Shown here: one piece after another, positions 24,406 through 35,416 of the stretch
Layout of the letters: each line of letters starts with the position of its first letter
Position numbering within the stretch: position 1 is the first letter of the stretch
Assembly (NCBI GenBank): GCA_964006375.1
Contig: OZ023265.1
Span: 165,008,118 to 165,072,117 of the forward strand
Length of the DNA stretch: 64,000 nt
Source of the DNA: Tillus elongatus
Lineage: Eukaryota; Arthropoda; Insecta; Coleoptera; Cleridae
Reading direction: 5' to 3'
Made by a program: the position numbers and the translations under genes
Notes under the pieces: generated by a model
The model's input: the letters and a program-made list of their open reading frames with translations, nothing else
Database searches by the model: none
Told to the model about the DNA's origin: nothing

Positions 24406-25223
24406 CAGGGCTTTCATTAATTCCCGAACCCCACGTGACCGCTTAAGTTAGGCAACCCGGCATACACGGTTGTACAACCTGAATTAATGAAATCCCTAAG
24501 ATGCCAGTGTTGTCTCATATTTCCTTTGGGGTTTTATAAAAAATATAAAAATTATAATAAGGTGAAACAGTAAATGTCTTAAATGTATTTATTATTTAGT
24601 ATTGTGAACAGCAAGTCTAGTCATGTAAGGTTTACTGTTATTGATTGTTAAAAAAATAAATTAAAAACAATAAAATATTACTTTTATTTTGTATAGATAT
24701 CAAAATTTTGTAATGTACGTAAACAAATTAAGGTCCCATTATTTAAACTTCTAATTTACTGTTTTAGGAATGTGTATTGAGTAATATTAAACAAATATGT
24801 ACCTGTTTGGGCAGATTACCGACGAACAGATTTGGTAGGGCTTCGTTCCATGCGATGTTGAATATCGTCAACAACATAACCTTAACATACCTACACTTTT
24901 AACTTGCGTAAAAACGAAATGAAAATGCTAAGTTTTGATAAAAACTGTTTATTGTTATTGTCCAACAGATAGAAAATTATTTGAAGAAGGTAAACACTGG
25001 TCGAACTTGGAAAATGCACAATATACATACAAAATAACCGTCAAAAGGAATTGAGCGCCAATGGACTGAACTGTCAATTGTCAATTGATTTAGTAACTTT
25101 AGGGTCCCTAGTCTACTGGTTTTTTTGGTTACGCTTTGGACTGCCAACTCATAAAATCATATTCCACTAAGAGAGAGAGACAGAATCCGGTCACGTGGGG
25201 TTTGGGAATTAATGAAACCCCTG
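24406..25223. mobile_element. Non-autonomous TIR element, 818 bp, TA target
   Basis: Left end 24406-24441 and right end 25188-25223 are inverted copies over 36 bp with two mismatches (CAGGGNTTTCATTAATTCCC then ACCCCACGTGACCG), each next to TA. A third partial inverted copy (GAATTAATGAAATCCCT) lies just inside the left end near 24481. No transposase frame. The CAG ends with TA target suggest mobilisation by a Tc1/mariner-type transposase. Confidence 0.82.
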
Positions 25224-25260
25224 TATAAGTAGGTACATAGAACATTTATAACTTAAGGAC

Positions 25261-25263
<3 letters not shown>

Positions 25264-25322
<59 letters not shown>

Positions 25323-25426
25323 GATGGTCCAACAGTGCGTTCAAGTTCAATATCTCCTTTCTTATTCAAAAAAAAATGGAACAAAGGTTGCAGGTACGAA
25401 CGTTAGCTACAAACTAAAATTATTTT

Positions 25427-25521
<95 letters not shown>
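25264..25521. repeat. Two (TA)n tracts (25264-25319 and 25430-25521)
   Basis: Pure TA repeats separated by 110 bp beginning CAGGATGGTCCAACAGTGCG, which resembles a mariner-like terminus next to TA, but no matching inverted end was found. Confidence 0.9.
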
Positions 25522-25525
<4 letters not shown>

Positions 25526-25767
25526 GGTGTTGCATAAGTTAGATGCAACCCAAACTTCACCTTTTTTCAATGGTACACCCCGCATATTGTTTCATTTTTG
25601 AATTCCTCTTGTTTTGCCGAATCATCCAGTGTATAGCTGTTGGGATCGATACAGAGTCGTTCAAAAGCTATGGCCAATTTTCTCAAACACAGAGGCACAT
25701 TTGACGGTCTGTATCTTTATTAATATGTCAGCATGCAACACTTTATCATGAAAAAAATCTGGAAAAA

Positions 25768-25848
25768 TGTTCTTTCAATTTCAATCAATACAAAAATAAT
25801 TTCTTGAAAACAGTATTCAGGGTGAGTAAAAACACTGGAATCAAGTTT
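25768..25848 (+). repeat. Extra copy of the E2 arm
   Basis: TTTCAATCAATACAAAAATA, TTTCTTGAAAACAGTATTCA and GAGTAAAAACACTGGAATCA match 26000-26090 in direct orientation and 28570-28645 in reverse. It lies on the far side of the small LINE fragment. Confidence 0.7.
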
Positions 25849-25992
25849 AATCGAATCCATACTGCCTGTCGTGGATTAGACTGTGTTTTTAAAGAAATTT
25901 TAGTAATTCGGTGTTTATATACTTTTTCATCACTTTAGAGACGACTGAAAGGAGAGAAATAGGCCTGTAGTTGCTAGGGAGCGCTTTGGATC
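25849..25992 (-). mobile_element. Short LINE RT fragment
   Basis: Matches the LINE from ATACTGCCTGTCGTGGATTA to GGGAGCGCTTTGGATC, i.e. the NYRPISLL to RQYGFR part of the RT, in minus orientation. Its 5' border is at the same LINE position as the starts of copies B and D. Confidence 0.85.
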
Positions 25993-26289
25993 ATTCTTTC
26001 TTTGGTTCTTCTTTAAACTTCAATCAATAGAGAAAGAATTTCTTGAAAACAGTATACAGTGTGAGTAAAAACAATGGAGTCAAGTTTTCTCAAGAAATTC
26101 AATAGAACACATGTATATTATAATCAATTTCGATAATTCAACAAATGTTCTTTCAGCTTTATGAAGTATTACTTATACCTAAAACCACTATTTACTGAGA
26201 TATTGGGTGTTTTTAAGAAAAAAGGTACATTTATAGACATGAAGGAATGAGTGTATTCTTTTCGAAACACCTGTAGTTTTAGAACTAGG

Positions 26290-27240
26290 ATAATATGGAT
26301 ATGGTAACGATGTAATTTGTAATAAAAATTCAATAAATAATAAAACGAATTAACAACTTTTACAAACTAACTTAAACGAATAAATTTAAAACCAAATCTG
26401 TACATAATTAAATTGAAAAGTCTCGCGTCTTTACATTTTAAGAATCTAATCAAAAATCTCTAATATTAGTGTCTACATTTTAAAAGCAAAAGTCAAAAGT
26501 CAAAACTCTTTACCTTATTCAAAGCAACTCTCTTATAATATCAACAAACATCTCTATATATAAACTTCTGTGTGAACTAGATTCTTAAAACTACGTAATC
26601 AATTAGTCAGCGTTTCTTATACTGTACTCTGCAATTCCAAATTGTTTATTATTTATGTAATATGAGCAATTCCAGGTCAATAATTATAATTTCTATGCGA
26701 CCTACTTAATTATAAACGATATTATTTGGATTTATGCTAGCGAATTTCCGTATAACTATTGGAATATGAATTTAATATTAAATATATTTTCACGATTAGG
26801 AATGCCCTCTTGAAAAGTTTTCTGTTCTATGGACACACCTGTATACAGTTTCCTGTCAAGACTCCTCTCGGTTTTATTATTAATCGCCTGTTGGGGCTTA
26901 TGAAGAATTATATTAAGATTTACCGTCACTACCTCTCAAAACCTAGGAATTATTCCGATCTCGTTTTATTGTTTCAGAAAACCTGCAAATGTCAGCTCCT
27001 TTCAACAGTAACATATTTCTTAAAGAATGTATTGTTACCGATATACAAAAGCATGCAGATAAAATATTCCTCAAATAAAAATAATAAGTAGAAAAGAAAA
27101 TTTCAATATAAAAATTTAACAGGTATAAATTAAAGACTATTCGACTTAGTAATATTCAAATAAAACTTAAAGCTGAAATTGAAATGTATTAAATCACGGA
27201 AAATTGTGATAATGATGTAAGAAGTACACAAAAACAGTGA
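26290..27240. other. Non-coding left half of E2
   Basis: AT-rich. Includes the inverted partner (26618-26750) of repeat 17083-17245, and a 110-codon frame at 26759-27091 that I do not recognise and do not support as a gene. Confidence 0.4.
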
Positions 27241-27243
27241 AAA

Positions 27244-28289
27244 CTAGTCACTCAGGTGTTCGAAATGACCACCATTTTGCTCAGCACATAAGTTTACGCG
27301 AGTTTCAAAAGAATAGCGTGTCGTAATACACGAAAATTAATATTATCAAATACACCACGGATTCTTGCCTCTATATTTTCTTTTGTCGACGGTTGTGTCT
27401 GATAAACTAATTTTTTTTTATAACCTCATAAAAATAAGTCTATTTTGGTTAGATCAGGTGCCATGCATTCTGCCCTCCTCTCCCAATCCAGCGTTCTGAA
27501 AAATGTTGGTTAGGAAAAGCATGAATGTTGGCTGTATGACCAACTGGATCACCGTCATGCATAAATCACATATGATCACGTATGCTAACAGGTAGTTGGT
27601 CTAATAATGGTCCAAGGTCTTCTTTTAGAAGCTGAAGATATCGCTGTGCAGTGAGCCGTTCTTCAAAGAAATGCGGACCGATGACAAAATTTCCAATAAT
27701 TCCACCCCAGACGTTAAGAGACCACCTATTTTGACTATTCGTGTGAGTAAAGTGAGGGTTTTCAATAGAATAGTAGTGAAATTTCTGTCTGTTGACATGT
27801 CCGTTCTTATAAAATGTTTCTTCATCAGTGAACAACACAAAGTTAAAGAATCTTGTATCTCTTTGGATTTGTTGCTGTGCCAAGTGACAAAATGATGGTC
27901 GACTTTGATGATCATCATGGTACACTTCTTGGAGGAGTTGAATATGGTATGGGTGAAATTTTTTTACGCAAAATTCGTAAAACAGGGATCTTACTGGTAT
28001 CAATTTTCTTTGCTATTTTTCTTGAGCTGATATGACGGTCTTCTATAATTTTCAAATCTACTATCAACTCTTTCTCTTCGTTCAAAACAGGCTTGGTTCT
28101 CTGAGTCTTCTTGTATCCTGTGTACCCCAATTCGTCAAAAGGTCGAATCAGTGTTTCAAAAGCGCCTCTGTGTGGTTGTATTTTATTGGGATATTTCTCG
28201 TGATAGATTCTTGTCGCTAATAAACAGTTTTCGTTACTTGCCCCTAGTACATAAATCATATCAATCATTTCTTGTTGAGAGAAATTCAT
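27244..28289 (-). pseudogene. E2 mariner-like transposase with DUF4817-type N-terminus
   Basis: Reads from MNFSQQEMIDMIYVLG (helix-turn-helix, DUF4817-like, residues about 1-60) through a linker into the DDE domain. First catalytic Asp in FTDEETFYKNG, then NVWGGIIGNFVIGPHFFEE, second Asp in MHDGDPVGH, third in PDLTKIDLFL, and a C-terminus EQNGGHFEHLSD before a TAG at 27244-27246. Breaks: a frameshift near 27950, a TGA just before the second Asp (about 27566), a frameshift before the third Asp and a Trp-to-stop after it. The family cuts and pastes DNA at TA. Inactive copy. Confidence 0.85.
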
Positions 28290-28651
28290 TTTAACGTCTT
28301 GTTAATAATTGTAGTAATTAAAATACGAGAAAATGACTACTCTATAGTTTAAGTTAATATTTGACAAATAAGTCAATGCATTGCTTATTTTCCATAGTTG
28401 CGATATAACACACTAATTCGCTCCTGTGTATAAATGTAACTTTTTTCTGAACACCTAATATCACAGTAAATACTAGTTTCAGGTATACGGAATACTTTGA
28501 AACTGAAAGAACATTTGTTCGTGTATCGAAATTTATTATAATATATAGGCTGCTCCATTTGAATTTCTTGAGAAAACTTGACTGCATTGTTTTTAGTCTG
28601 TATACTGTTTTCAAGAAATTCTTTCTCTATTGATTGAAGTTTAAAGAAGAA

Positions 28652-29692
28652 CCAAAGAAAAAAGGATCTAAAGCGCTCCCTAGCAACTACAGACCTATTT
28701 CTCTCCTTTCAGCCGTCTCTAAAGTGATGGAAAAGTATATAAACACCGAATTACTAAAATTTCTTGAAAAACACAGTCTAATCCACGACAGGCAATATGG
28801 ATTCCGTCAGCGCAAATTAACTGCCGACCTCCTTTCCTTTGTAACCCATTCTTAGACCAAGTTTATGGAACTACACGGTGAATCCCAGATTGTCGCTCTA
28901 GACATATCCAAAGCATTTGACCAGGTCTGGTACGCAGCACTGCTTAATAAACTTCCGGCCTATGGCCTACCACAAAAACTCTCTACCTGGACAGCAAATT
29001 TCCCCTCCAACCGGAGCATTTCTGTTGTCGTGGATGGAAATTCCTCTAAACTGTATCCAATTAATGCAGGAGTCCCTCAAGGTTCAGCTTTAGCCCATAC
29101 TTTGTTTCTTCTCCAAATCCACGACCTCCTGTCTAGCACATCCAACCTAGTTCACAGTTACGCGGACGACAGCACCCTCCACTCAAATATACAATATTCT
29201 AAGCCTGTCTCTTTAGCCCAATTAGATGAGGATTGCAGACTCTTGGAGGGTTCTGTAGTAGAAATCTAGTACAATTCAACTCCACCAAATCTCAGTCTTG
29301 CTTTCTATATTATAAGAGATACACCAGCCCTAGACCCATTACAATGAACAACCAAGTTATTCAAAGTAATGAGTCCTTTTCACTTGCTGGCATTTCTGTG
29401 GATTGAAATCTCAATTGGCACTAACATGTCACATCAATTACAGAAGCGGCTGCTAAAAAAATAGGTTTCCTCTTCCGGGCTCGCAAATACTTTTTACCAG
29501 CTAATCTCTATACCTTATATACTTCACAAATAAGGCCAAACCTCGAATACTGTTCCCACATATGGGGTACCGCTGTCGCTTCTACACTCGCTATCATGGA
29601 CCCCATTCAGAAGAGAGCGATACGTCTCATCGGTAACCCTACCTTTACCCAAAGGCTGCCATCCGTTGCCCACCGACGTGCCGTTGGTGACC

Positions 29693-29727
<35 letters not shown>

Positions 29728-30003
29728 TTTATAGATATCTGCACGAGTACTGTTTAGAGGGGCTTTCTTCCATATTTCCTCCACCTGCTGCCCCCAACAG
29801 ATCTACCAGGGGAACAGAGCGAATGCACCCTTTTACTGTCCAGGTCACCAGACATAGAACATCTTGTTATGGCACATGTTTTTCTTTCTCCTCTGAACCT
29901 TTAAACCTTCAAGTCCAGATTTAACAAGTTGCCTCTTTTCTCCTTGTCAACACCCACGGTACGATAGTATTTAGGCTCTAAGCCCTCGTGGTGTGTTGTT
30001 GAA
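28652..30003 (+). mobile_element. LINE copy B, 5'-truncated
   Basis: Starts at the GGATCTAAAGCGCTCCC position of the RT and runs to the common 3' terminus (CTCGTGGTGTGTTGTTGAAA) with an A-rich tail. A (CT)n run (about 29693-29729) has expanded inside it. Confidence 0.9.
28655..29985 (+). pseudogene. LINE RT pseudogene (copy B)
   Basis: Reverse transcriptase domain from NYRPISLLSAVSKVMEKY, through a TAG after FVTHS (28853-28855), AFDQVWYAALL, NAGVPQGSALAH and the catalytic YADD at 29159-29170. A deletion around 29263 removes the LQKILDWGSRN segment and shifts frame; later stops and the (CT)n insertion break the C-terminal part. The endonuclease domain is absent. Inactive. Confidence 0.88.
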
Positions 30004-30030
30004 ATATAAATAAAAACATTAAAACATTCA

Positions 30031-30105
30031 TCGCGTTGGATTCGGTCGCGTTATTCTGCTTAGCAGGCAAGCGCAATGCCCCCTGCGCCATCTAGGCACA
30101 CGTCA
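30031..30105 (-). repeat. Degenerate tRNA-like (SINE head) sequence
   Basis: On the minus strand TGGCGCAGGGGG fits the pol III A box well, followed by a CTGCTAAGCAG anticodon-arm-like hairpin and GACCGAATCC, a weak B box. Stems are incomplete so it is not a tRNA gene. It lies just beyond the 3' tail of LINE copy B. Confidence 0.35.
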
Positions 30106-30940
30106 ACGTCTTATTTGCGTGATACTTTAGATCGGCTTCATACCCGGGATATTATATTCAAAGTGTACGTAAAAATTAATTACAGAATTAGTAGAATTAC
30201 CATTTAAACATCCCACGGCTGTTACGGTCTTATATTACGTCTTGTGCTTAAGTTTAAAGATAAAAGAAACTATTTTAGAATCATTTTTATGGAGACTTGG
30301 CTTGATTTTGTTTACATTTCTGCTATATTATGCGATTGCATAATATATCTATGCTGCGCTAAAATGTATTTGGGGCAGTTCATGAAGCTACAAATATATT
30401 GTCTTCTAATAATTGATTGAATCCCCTAGTTAAATGACAATCACTTGGCAAATTTTTTATTTCATGTCATTTGTCATTTTCCATCATTGCGGCGGATATT
30501 TCACGATTGGTGGTTCGGGTAGTATGTTTTATGCCTGGTATATATTTAGTTTGGTTACCGGTGATGTATGGTTTATACCTGTTGTATGAAACAATCTACG
30601 CATGGCAGTTAACTACGCTGTCTGTCAGGTATTAGACTTTAACCACTAGGTCGTTTCAACGCATGTCTTTGGGATTTTATTTTTAATTTGGAAAAAACTC
30701 CAAATATTGTGTACTAAATTACTTAAGATTCACATCATAGGTTTAATTGAACTATTTCTAGCCACATGTAAAGTCTCATTCCAGTTATTCAAATACTTAC
30801 AAAAATATAGCGTTTTCAAAAAGGTTTCACCGATTTTCCACCGGAAAAACTTGAGCATAAGCTGATTAAGGAACTCGATCTCGGTTTTCTCCCAAGCAAG
30901 ATTTTTGGTAAGTTTGATTGAAATCGCTCGGATACATACA
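30106..30940. other. Unique stretch, no gene recognised
   Basis: AT-rich. A second weak tRNA-like A box (CCTAGTGGTTAAAG, minus, about 30640-30653) has no matching B box. Confidence 0.45.
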
Positions 30941-30943
30941 TAC

Positions 30944-31165
<222 letters not shown>

Positions 31166-31168
31166 ATT

Positions 31169-31285
31169 TTAACGGACTTTGGTATTGGGTTCTAGGCACC
31201 CAAATTCGCGATCATCTGAGGAAAATTTTTTAAAAGCTTTTCATCGTGACCTCTCTATTAGCGATTTTTCTTAATGAACATTCTC
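31169..31285 (-). repeat. Family M P-end module
   Basis: GGTATTGGGTTCTAGGCACC, CGTGACCTCTCTATTAGCG and the diverged hairpin TTAGCGATTTTTC/GAACATTCTCTAA. Part of a minus copy with the adjacent (TA)n. Confidence 0.65.
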
Positions 31286-31462
31286 TAAAAGGAAATACAG
31301 GCATGATTAAAAGGCCGTATTGTTATTGAACACAATCAAGGAGAAACCTTATTACAACATATAATATAATTTTATTCCTAAACGTCACATGGTCTGGGAT
31401 AGACATAGTCAAAATACTCAATGAAAGGATTATAATCCAGACAGCAAAATTTATTTTTAAAA

Positions 31463-31500
31463 CCCTACGCGTTTCGGCTACCTAGTAGCCATCTTCAGGG
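31463..31500 (-). ncRNA. Hammerhead-ribozyme-like motif (left arm)
   Basis: Minus strand: CCC, CTGAAGA, extra T, stem II GGCTAC-TAG-GTAGCC, GAA, stem III AC-GC-GT, A at the cleavage position, GGG. CCC/GGG forms stem I, extendable by a G-U pair. Same architecture as 5416-5458. Confidence 0.5.
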
Positions 31501-31593
31501 GCAAATCTAAAATAGATTTGCCCCTGAAGCAAAATTTATTATTAAAAGCCTACGCGTTTCTGCCACCTAGTAGCCAAATCTTAAATAGATTTG

Positions 31594-31632
31594 CCCCTGA
31601 AAATGGTTACTAGGTAGCCGAAACGCGTAGGG
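31594..31632 (+). ncRNA. Hammerhead-ribozyme-like motif (right arm), mutated core
   Basis: Plus strand: CCC, CTGAAAA, extra T, stem II GGTTAC-TAG-GTAGCC (one G-U), GAA, ACGCGT, A, GGG. The core G8 position is A, which should abolish cleavage if it behaves as a hammerhead. Confidence 0.4.
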
Positions 31633-31690
31633 TTTTAATAATAAATTTTGCTGTCTGGATTAGAAGCCTTTCATTGAGTATTTTGACTAT

Positions 31691-32710
31691 AACATAATCA
31701 CCAAACTAAGAGAAGGAGATTAATTTGTTGTATAAATGGGTTTGAATAATCAGCGCTGGAGCTGCAGAACTTGTAACACGTCGCCTATGTAATGAACTAT
31801 TTTAATTAATCGAAATTTAAATTGTAGCAATCGAGTGAATGGCGAACTAGTTACCCGCCACTGTAAGTCACTAATTTGAAATTCAAATCCCCGTGTATTG
31901 TTTTTAATTGAAGCTTACCCCTCGCACTGTTCGTTAGAGGCTAGAGAGAAGAGAGTAGAGAGACAGATAGAGAGAACGAGCAGCGAGTAGGGAGTGTGCC
32001 AAGCGTAGACACGGACAACTGTAACCGAGCAGTATAGCCAATTACCGCTCAACAAAAATCCCTAAATGCTGCAATGAAGCTAAACCAACCGATTCCTCTA
32101 ACCCTTAGCAAAATAATTTAATCTGAATCGTGCACAAGGCACCAGAACGTCAAATAAAATATTAAATTCCCGCAGAAATAATAAAGCTGGAGCGAGTTAT
32201 GTGTGCCCTATCGTGCCGTGCCGTGCTGTGCTGTGGAGTGTAGTACGATAGTAGAGTGTGTCTGTCTTTTTCCCGAGCTGCAGCCCCCTGACCTCTCCAA
32301 CCTTCTCCGGCTCTTGGCTCTCGGCTCCCGGCGCTGCCTTTAATTAACAGAAAGTGGTTCATTAGAGCTTATTCATTAAAGCATGGAGTAATTAGCAAAC
32401 TCTAATGAATGCTGTAATAATCTAACAGTGAGTACAGTCACAGTGCTCTTGCTCTACTTATAGTGTGTTTTGTCTGAGCGAGAGAACACCACCACCACTA
32501 CCACCACCTCTTCCGTGCATACAGGACCGATCCTAAATATTTACCTGGCCATCTGCAATCCCTGCAATCGTCATTAATACTCAATAATCCGAATTAAATG
32601 TCTAAACACCGTTTTGTGCTCGATTAGTTACTAAGATTTTATATTATTTAAAAACATGCCTTAATAAAATTTACGTCTTTTGTAAACACACGACGAATAA
32701 ATACTATCAA
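31691..32710. other. Unique, partly GC-rich stretch with homeodomain-type motifs
   Basis: Not matched elsewhere in the window. Contains GAGAG-rich sequence (31950-31990), a GTGCCGTGCCGTGCTGTGCT run (about 32211), a C-rich block (32270-32340) and several TAATTA/CATTAA/TAATGA words (32340-32410, 32560-32600). A 66-codon minus frame at 32162-32362 is not convincing. Could be a host regulatory region or untranslated exon. Confidence 0.35.
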
Positions 32711-32714
32711 ATAC

Positions 32715-34515
32715 ATCAAGGGGTCGGTGAAGTCCCAACGGACGTTTCCTGTTCTGGTGTATGAGTTGGTTTCCCTTATAAAAAAAATGATGATGGCTTC
32801 TCATTGTACAAAAGATTCCGGAGATAAAATACCCCTCCATTCGGATCTCCGGGAGAGGAGTGTGCAGGGGACGCCGGTATCAAGATTTAACATATCCTTC
32901 TCGAATATATGTGGCCTAGATTCTAAACTGAACTCCATCCACCATTTCCTCTAGGCTAATAGGCCCCAACTCCTCTTCCTCACCGAAACCAAAATCAGTG
33001 CCAAAACAGCCATTAATCACCTTAATTTCCCCGTGTCTGAGCTCCTCACTTCCGTTACATTGCCTGTAGGTGTGTGCCCATACGTCCGTAGCAATCTACC
33101 CTGCACCAGACTCGCCAATTTGGAAGCTGGAAGAAAACACATACTTCGGATGAAACTATCTCTCAGGGCTGCAAATAAATTTGTCTGTTGCATTTACCGG
33201 TCACCTTCTGACAACAACTTTGTCCAGCTCTTCGACTACCTTTCTGAAAAAACCGACCATTTGATCTCTGAATATCCTTCCTACGAGGTCACTATTCTTG
33301 GTGACTTCAATGTCCATAATAAGGAATGGCCAGGATCTTCAAAAGCCGATCCCAGATTATCGCTCTAGACATATCCAAAGCATTCGACCAAGTCTGGCAC
33401 GCAGCGCTGCTAATAATCTTCCGGCCTATGTCCTACCACCAAAACTATGTACCTAGACAGCAAATTTCCTCTCCAACCGGAGCATTTCTGTTGTCGTGGA
33501 CGGCCGTTCCTCTAAACTGTATCCAATTAATGCAGGAGTTCCTCAAGGTTCAGGTTTAGCCCCTACTTTGTTTCTTCTCCACATCAATGACCTCCTCTCT
33601 AGCATATCCAATCCAGTTCACAGTTACGCGGGCGACAGCACCCTCCACTAAAATATACAATATTCTAAGCCTGTTTCTTTAGCCTAACCAGATGAGGATC
33701 GCAGGCTCATGGAGGGTTCTGTCTATGTGGATCTTCAAAAAATATTAGACTGGGGAAGTAGACATTTTGTGCAATTCAACTCCATCAAATCTCAGTCTTG
33801 CTTTCTATCCCATAAGAGATACACCAGCCCTAGACCCATTACAATTAACAACCAAGTTGTTCAAAGTAATGAGTCCTTTTCACTTGTTGGCATTTTGGTG
33901 GATCGAAATATGAATTGGCACCAACATGTCAGATCAAATGCAGAAGCGGCTGCTAAGAAATTAGGTTTCCTCTTCCGGGATCGCAAATACTTTTCACCAG
34001 CTAACCTCTATGCCTTATATACTTCACAAATAAGGCCAAACCTCGAATACTGCTCCCACATCTTGGGTGCCGCTGTCGATTCTACACTCGCTATCCTGAA
34101 ATCCATTCAGAAGAGAGCTATACGTCTTAGTGGTGACCCTACCGTCACCCAAAGGCTGCCATCCCTTGCCCACCGAGGTGCCGTTCGTGACCTTTCTCTC
34201 TTTTATAGATATCTGTACGGGCACTGCTCTTCCATAGGTCCTCCACCTGCTGCCCCCAACATATCTACCAGGGGAACAGAGCGAATGCACCCTTTTACTG
34301 TCGAGGTCACCAGACATAGAACATCTTGTTATGCCCGGTCTTTAGTCCCGCGGACCTCCAAGTTGTGGAATTCCTTGCCGGCACATGTTTTTCCTTCTCC
34401 TCCGAACCTCCAAACCTTCAAGTCCAGAATTAACAAGTTGCCTCTTTCCTCCTTGTCGACAACCACTCTACGATAGTATATAAGCTGTGCGTCCTCGTGG
34501 TGTGTTGTTGAAATA
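32715..34515 (+). mobile_element. LINE copy C, 5' end retained, internally deleted
   Basis: Begins near the LINE 5' region (GACGTTTCCTGTTCTGGTGT at about 32740, homologous to 61.07 kb on minus) and ends at the common 3' terminus with an A-rich tail. About 1.3 kb between the endonuclease and RT is missing. Confidence 0.9.
32788..34476 (+). pseudogene. LINE ORF2 pseudogene (copy C)
   Basis: N-terminal endonuclease part is readable (FNISFSNICGLDSKLNSIHH at about 32886, LLFLTETKISAKTA, VTILGDFNVHNKEW at about 33288). At about 33346 the sequence jumps to the RT (IALDISKAFDQVWHAALL), deleting the rest of the endonuclease and the N-terminal RT. The catalytic motif reads YAGD (33625-33636) instead of YADD, a loss of the first metal-binding Asp. 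The C-terminal part is open from 33709 to 34476. Frameshifts and stops elsewhere. Inactive. Confidence 0.88.
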
Positions 34516-34680
34516 ATAAAAAAAAAAAATATGTATTGTAATTTCGTAGTCACTTATAAAGCGAACTGCACTCTTCTGAATTTTATCAACACCGTCTGTG
34601 GTTGCTTGATGGATGAGTTTCTGGACATAAAAGCTGTATGCCATTCTTGATCCAATTTCAGCTTTGTAAAAGATGAAAAG

Positions 34681-34993
34681 TCTGGACGCAGCAAATTCGT
34701 TATGGTAGTGAATTTTCATTAAAAAAAATTAATAGCAAATATGTGTTTTTTTTAAAGAAAGCACGCATCAAAATTACCAGTGTAACCTATATAGTAGAAA
34801 GAATGTGCCATGTTTCATCAAAATAACTTTATTGTTTGAAAACGTACAAAAATTTCCGAAAGTAAACTTAAAATGTTCCCGAAAAAACTGGTTTCTAGGC
34901 CAACGAACCATATAGGTTCATAGCAAATTGCGCTATTCAAATTTGAGCCATTTAATGAAAATTCGTTACCATAACGCACTTGCTGTGCCCCGA
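34681..34993 (+). mobile_element. T module, ~313 bp with inverted ends
   Basis: Left end TCTGGACGCAGCAAATTCG, right end (reverse) TCGGGGCACAGCAAGTGCG, both continuing into TTATGGTA(G/A)(T/C)GAATTTTCAT. Interior shares ACTTTATTGTTTGAAAA and CTATATAGTAGAAA with the other T modules. Confidence 0.75.
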
Positions 34994-35178
34994 ATTTCTT
35001 TTCTTACAAACATGCATTATATTTCGATGGAAAATGCAAAAATGCAATAACACAAGGCGTGCTCGATAAAAAAATTACTTTGTAATTTCCGGCGATATAA
35101 TTTTTTTCCGAAAGAAAACACAAAATTTTCTGGGAAAACCTGGGCCGATTTTTCTGGTTAACGAACTTGTCCAAGCCA

Positions 35179-35246
<68 letters not shown>
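34994..35246 (-). repeat. Family M core fragment with (TA)n at 35180-35246
   Basis: ACATGCATTATATTTCGATG, a deletion to the CCGGCGATATAATTTTTTTC core, CTTGTCCAAGCCACT and (TA)n. Most of the body is deleted compared with 44590-45300. Confidence 0.7.
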
Positions 35247-35249
<3 letters not shown>

Positions 35250-35261
35250 TTTAGTGCATTT

Positions 35262-35321
35262 TTATTTAAAAAAATTCACTAATAGAGAGGTATCGATGGT
35301 GAGACTGTTCAATTTTTTTAT

Positions 35322-35416
<95 letters not shown>

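Larger units (their letters stand above)
26057..28600 (-). mobile_element. E2: mariner-like transposon with ~230-bp inverted ends
   Basis: Left end CAGTGTGAGTAAAAACAATG at 26057 and right end (reverse) CAGACTAAAAACAATG ending at 28600, both next to TA. The arms match over about 230 bp (AAATGTTCTTTCAG, TATTTACTG(A/T)GATATT, TACATTTATA). The homology does not stop at the TA: flanks out to about 25850 and 28800 are also inverted copies (see findings). Contains the transposase pseudogene 27244-28289. Confidence 0.8.
31406..31690. mobile_element. Inverted pair of PLE-like ends
   Basis: Left arm (ATAGTCAAAATACTCAATG at about 31406, TACGCGTTTCGGCTACC) and right arm (GGTAGCCGAAACGCGTAGG, CATTGAGTATTTTGACTAT at about 31687) are inverted copies over about 100 bp, with a third diverged partial copy between them (about 31527-31590). 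Each full arm contains a hammerhead-like core. The arrangement suggests two Penelope-like element ends joined tail to tail. Confidence 0.7.

Noticed and set aside
25319..25340. Autonomous transposon starting at CAGGATGGTCC next to TA
   Set aside because: No matching inverted right end was found within several kilobases.
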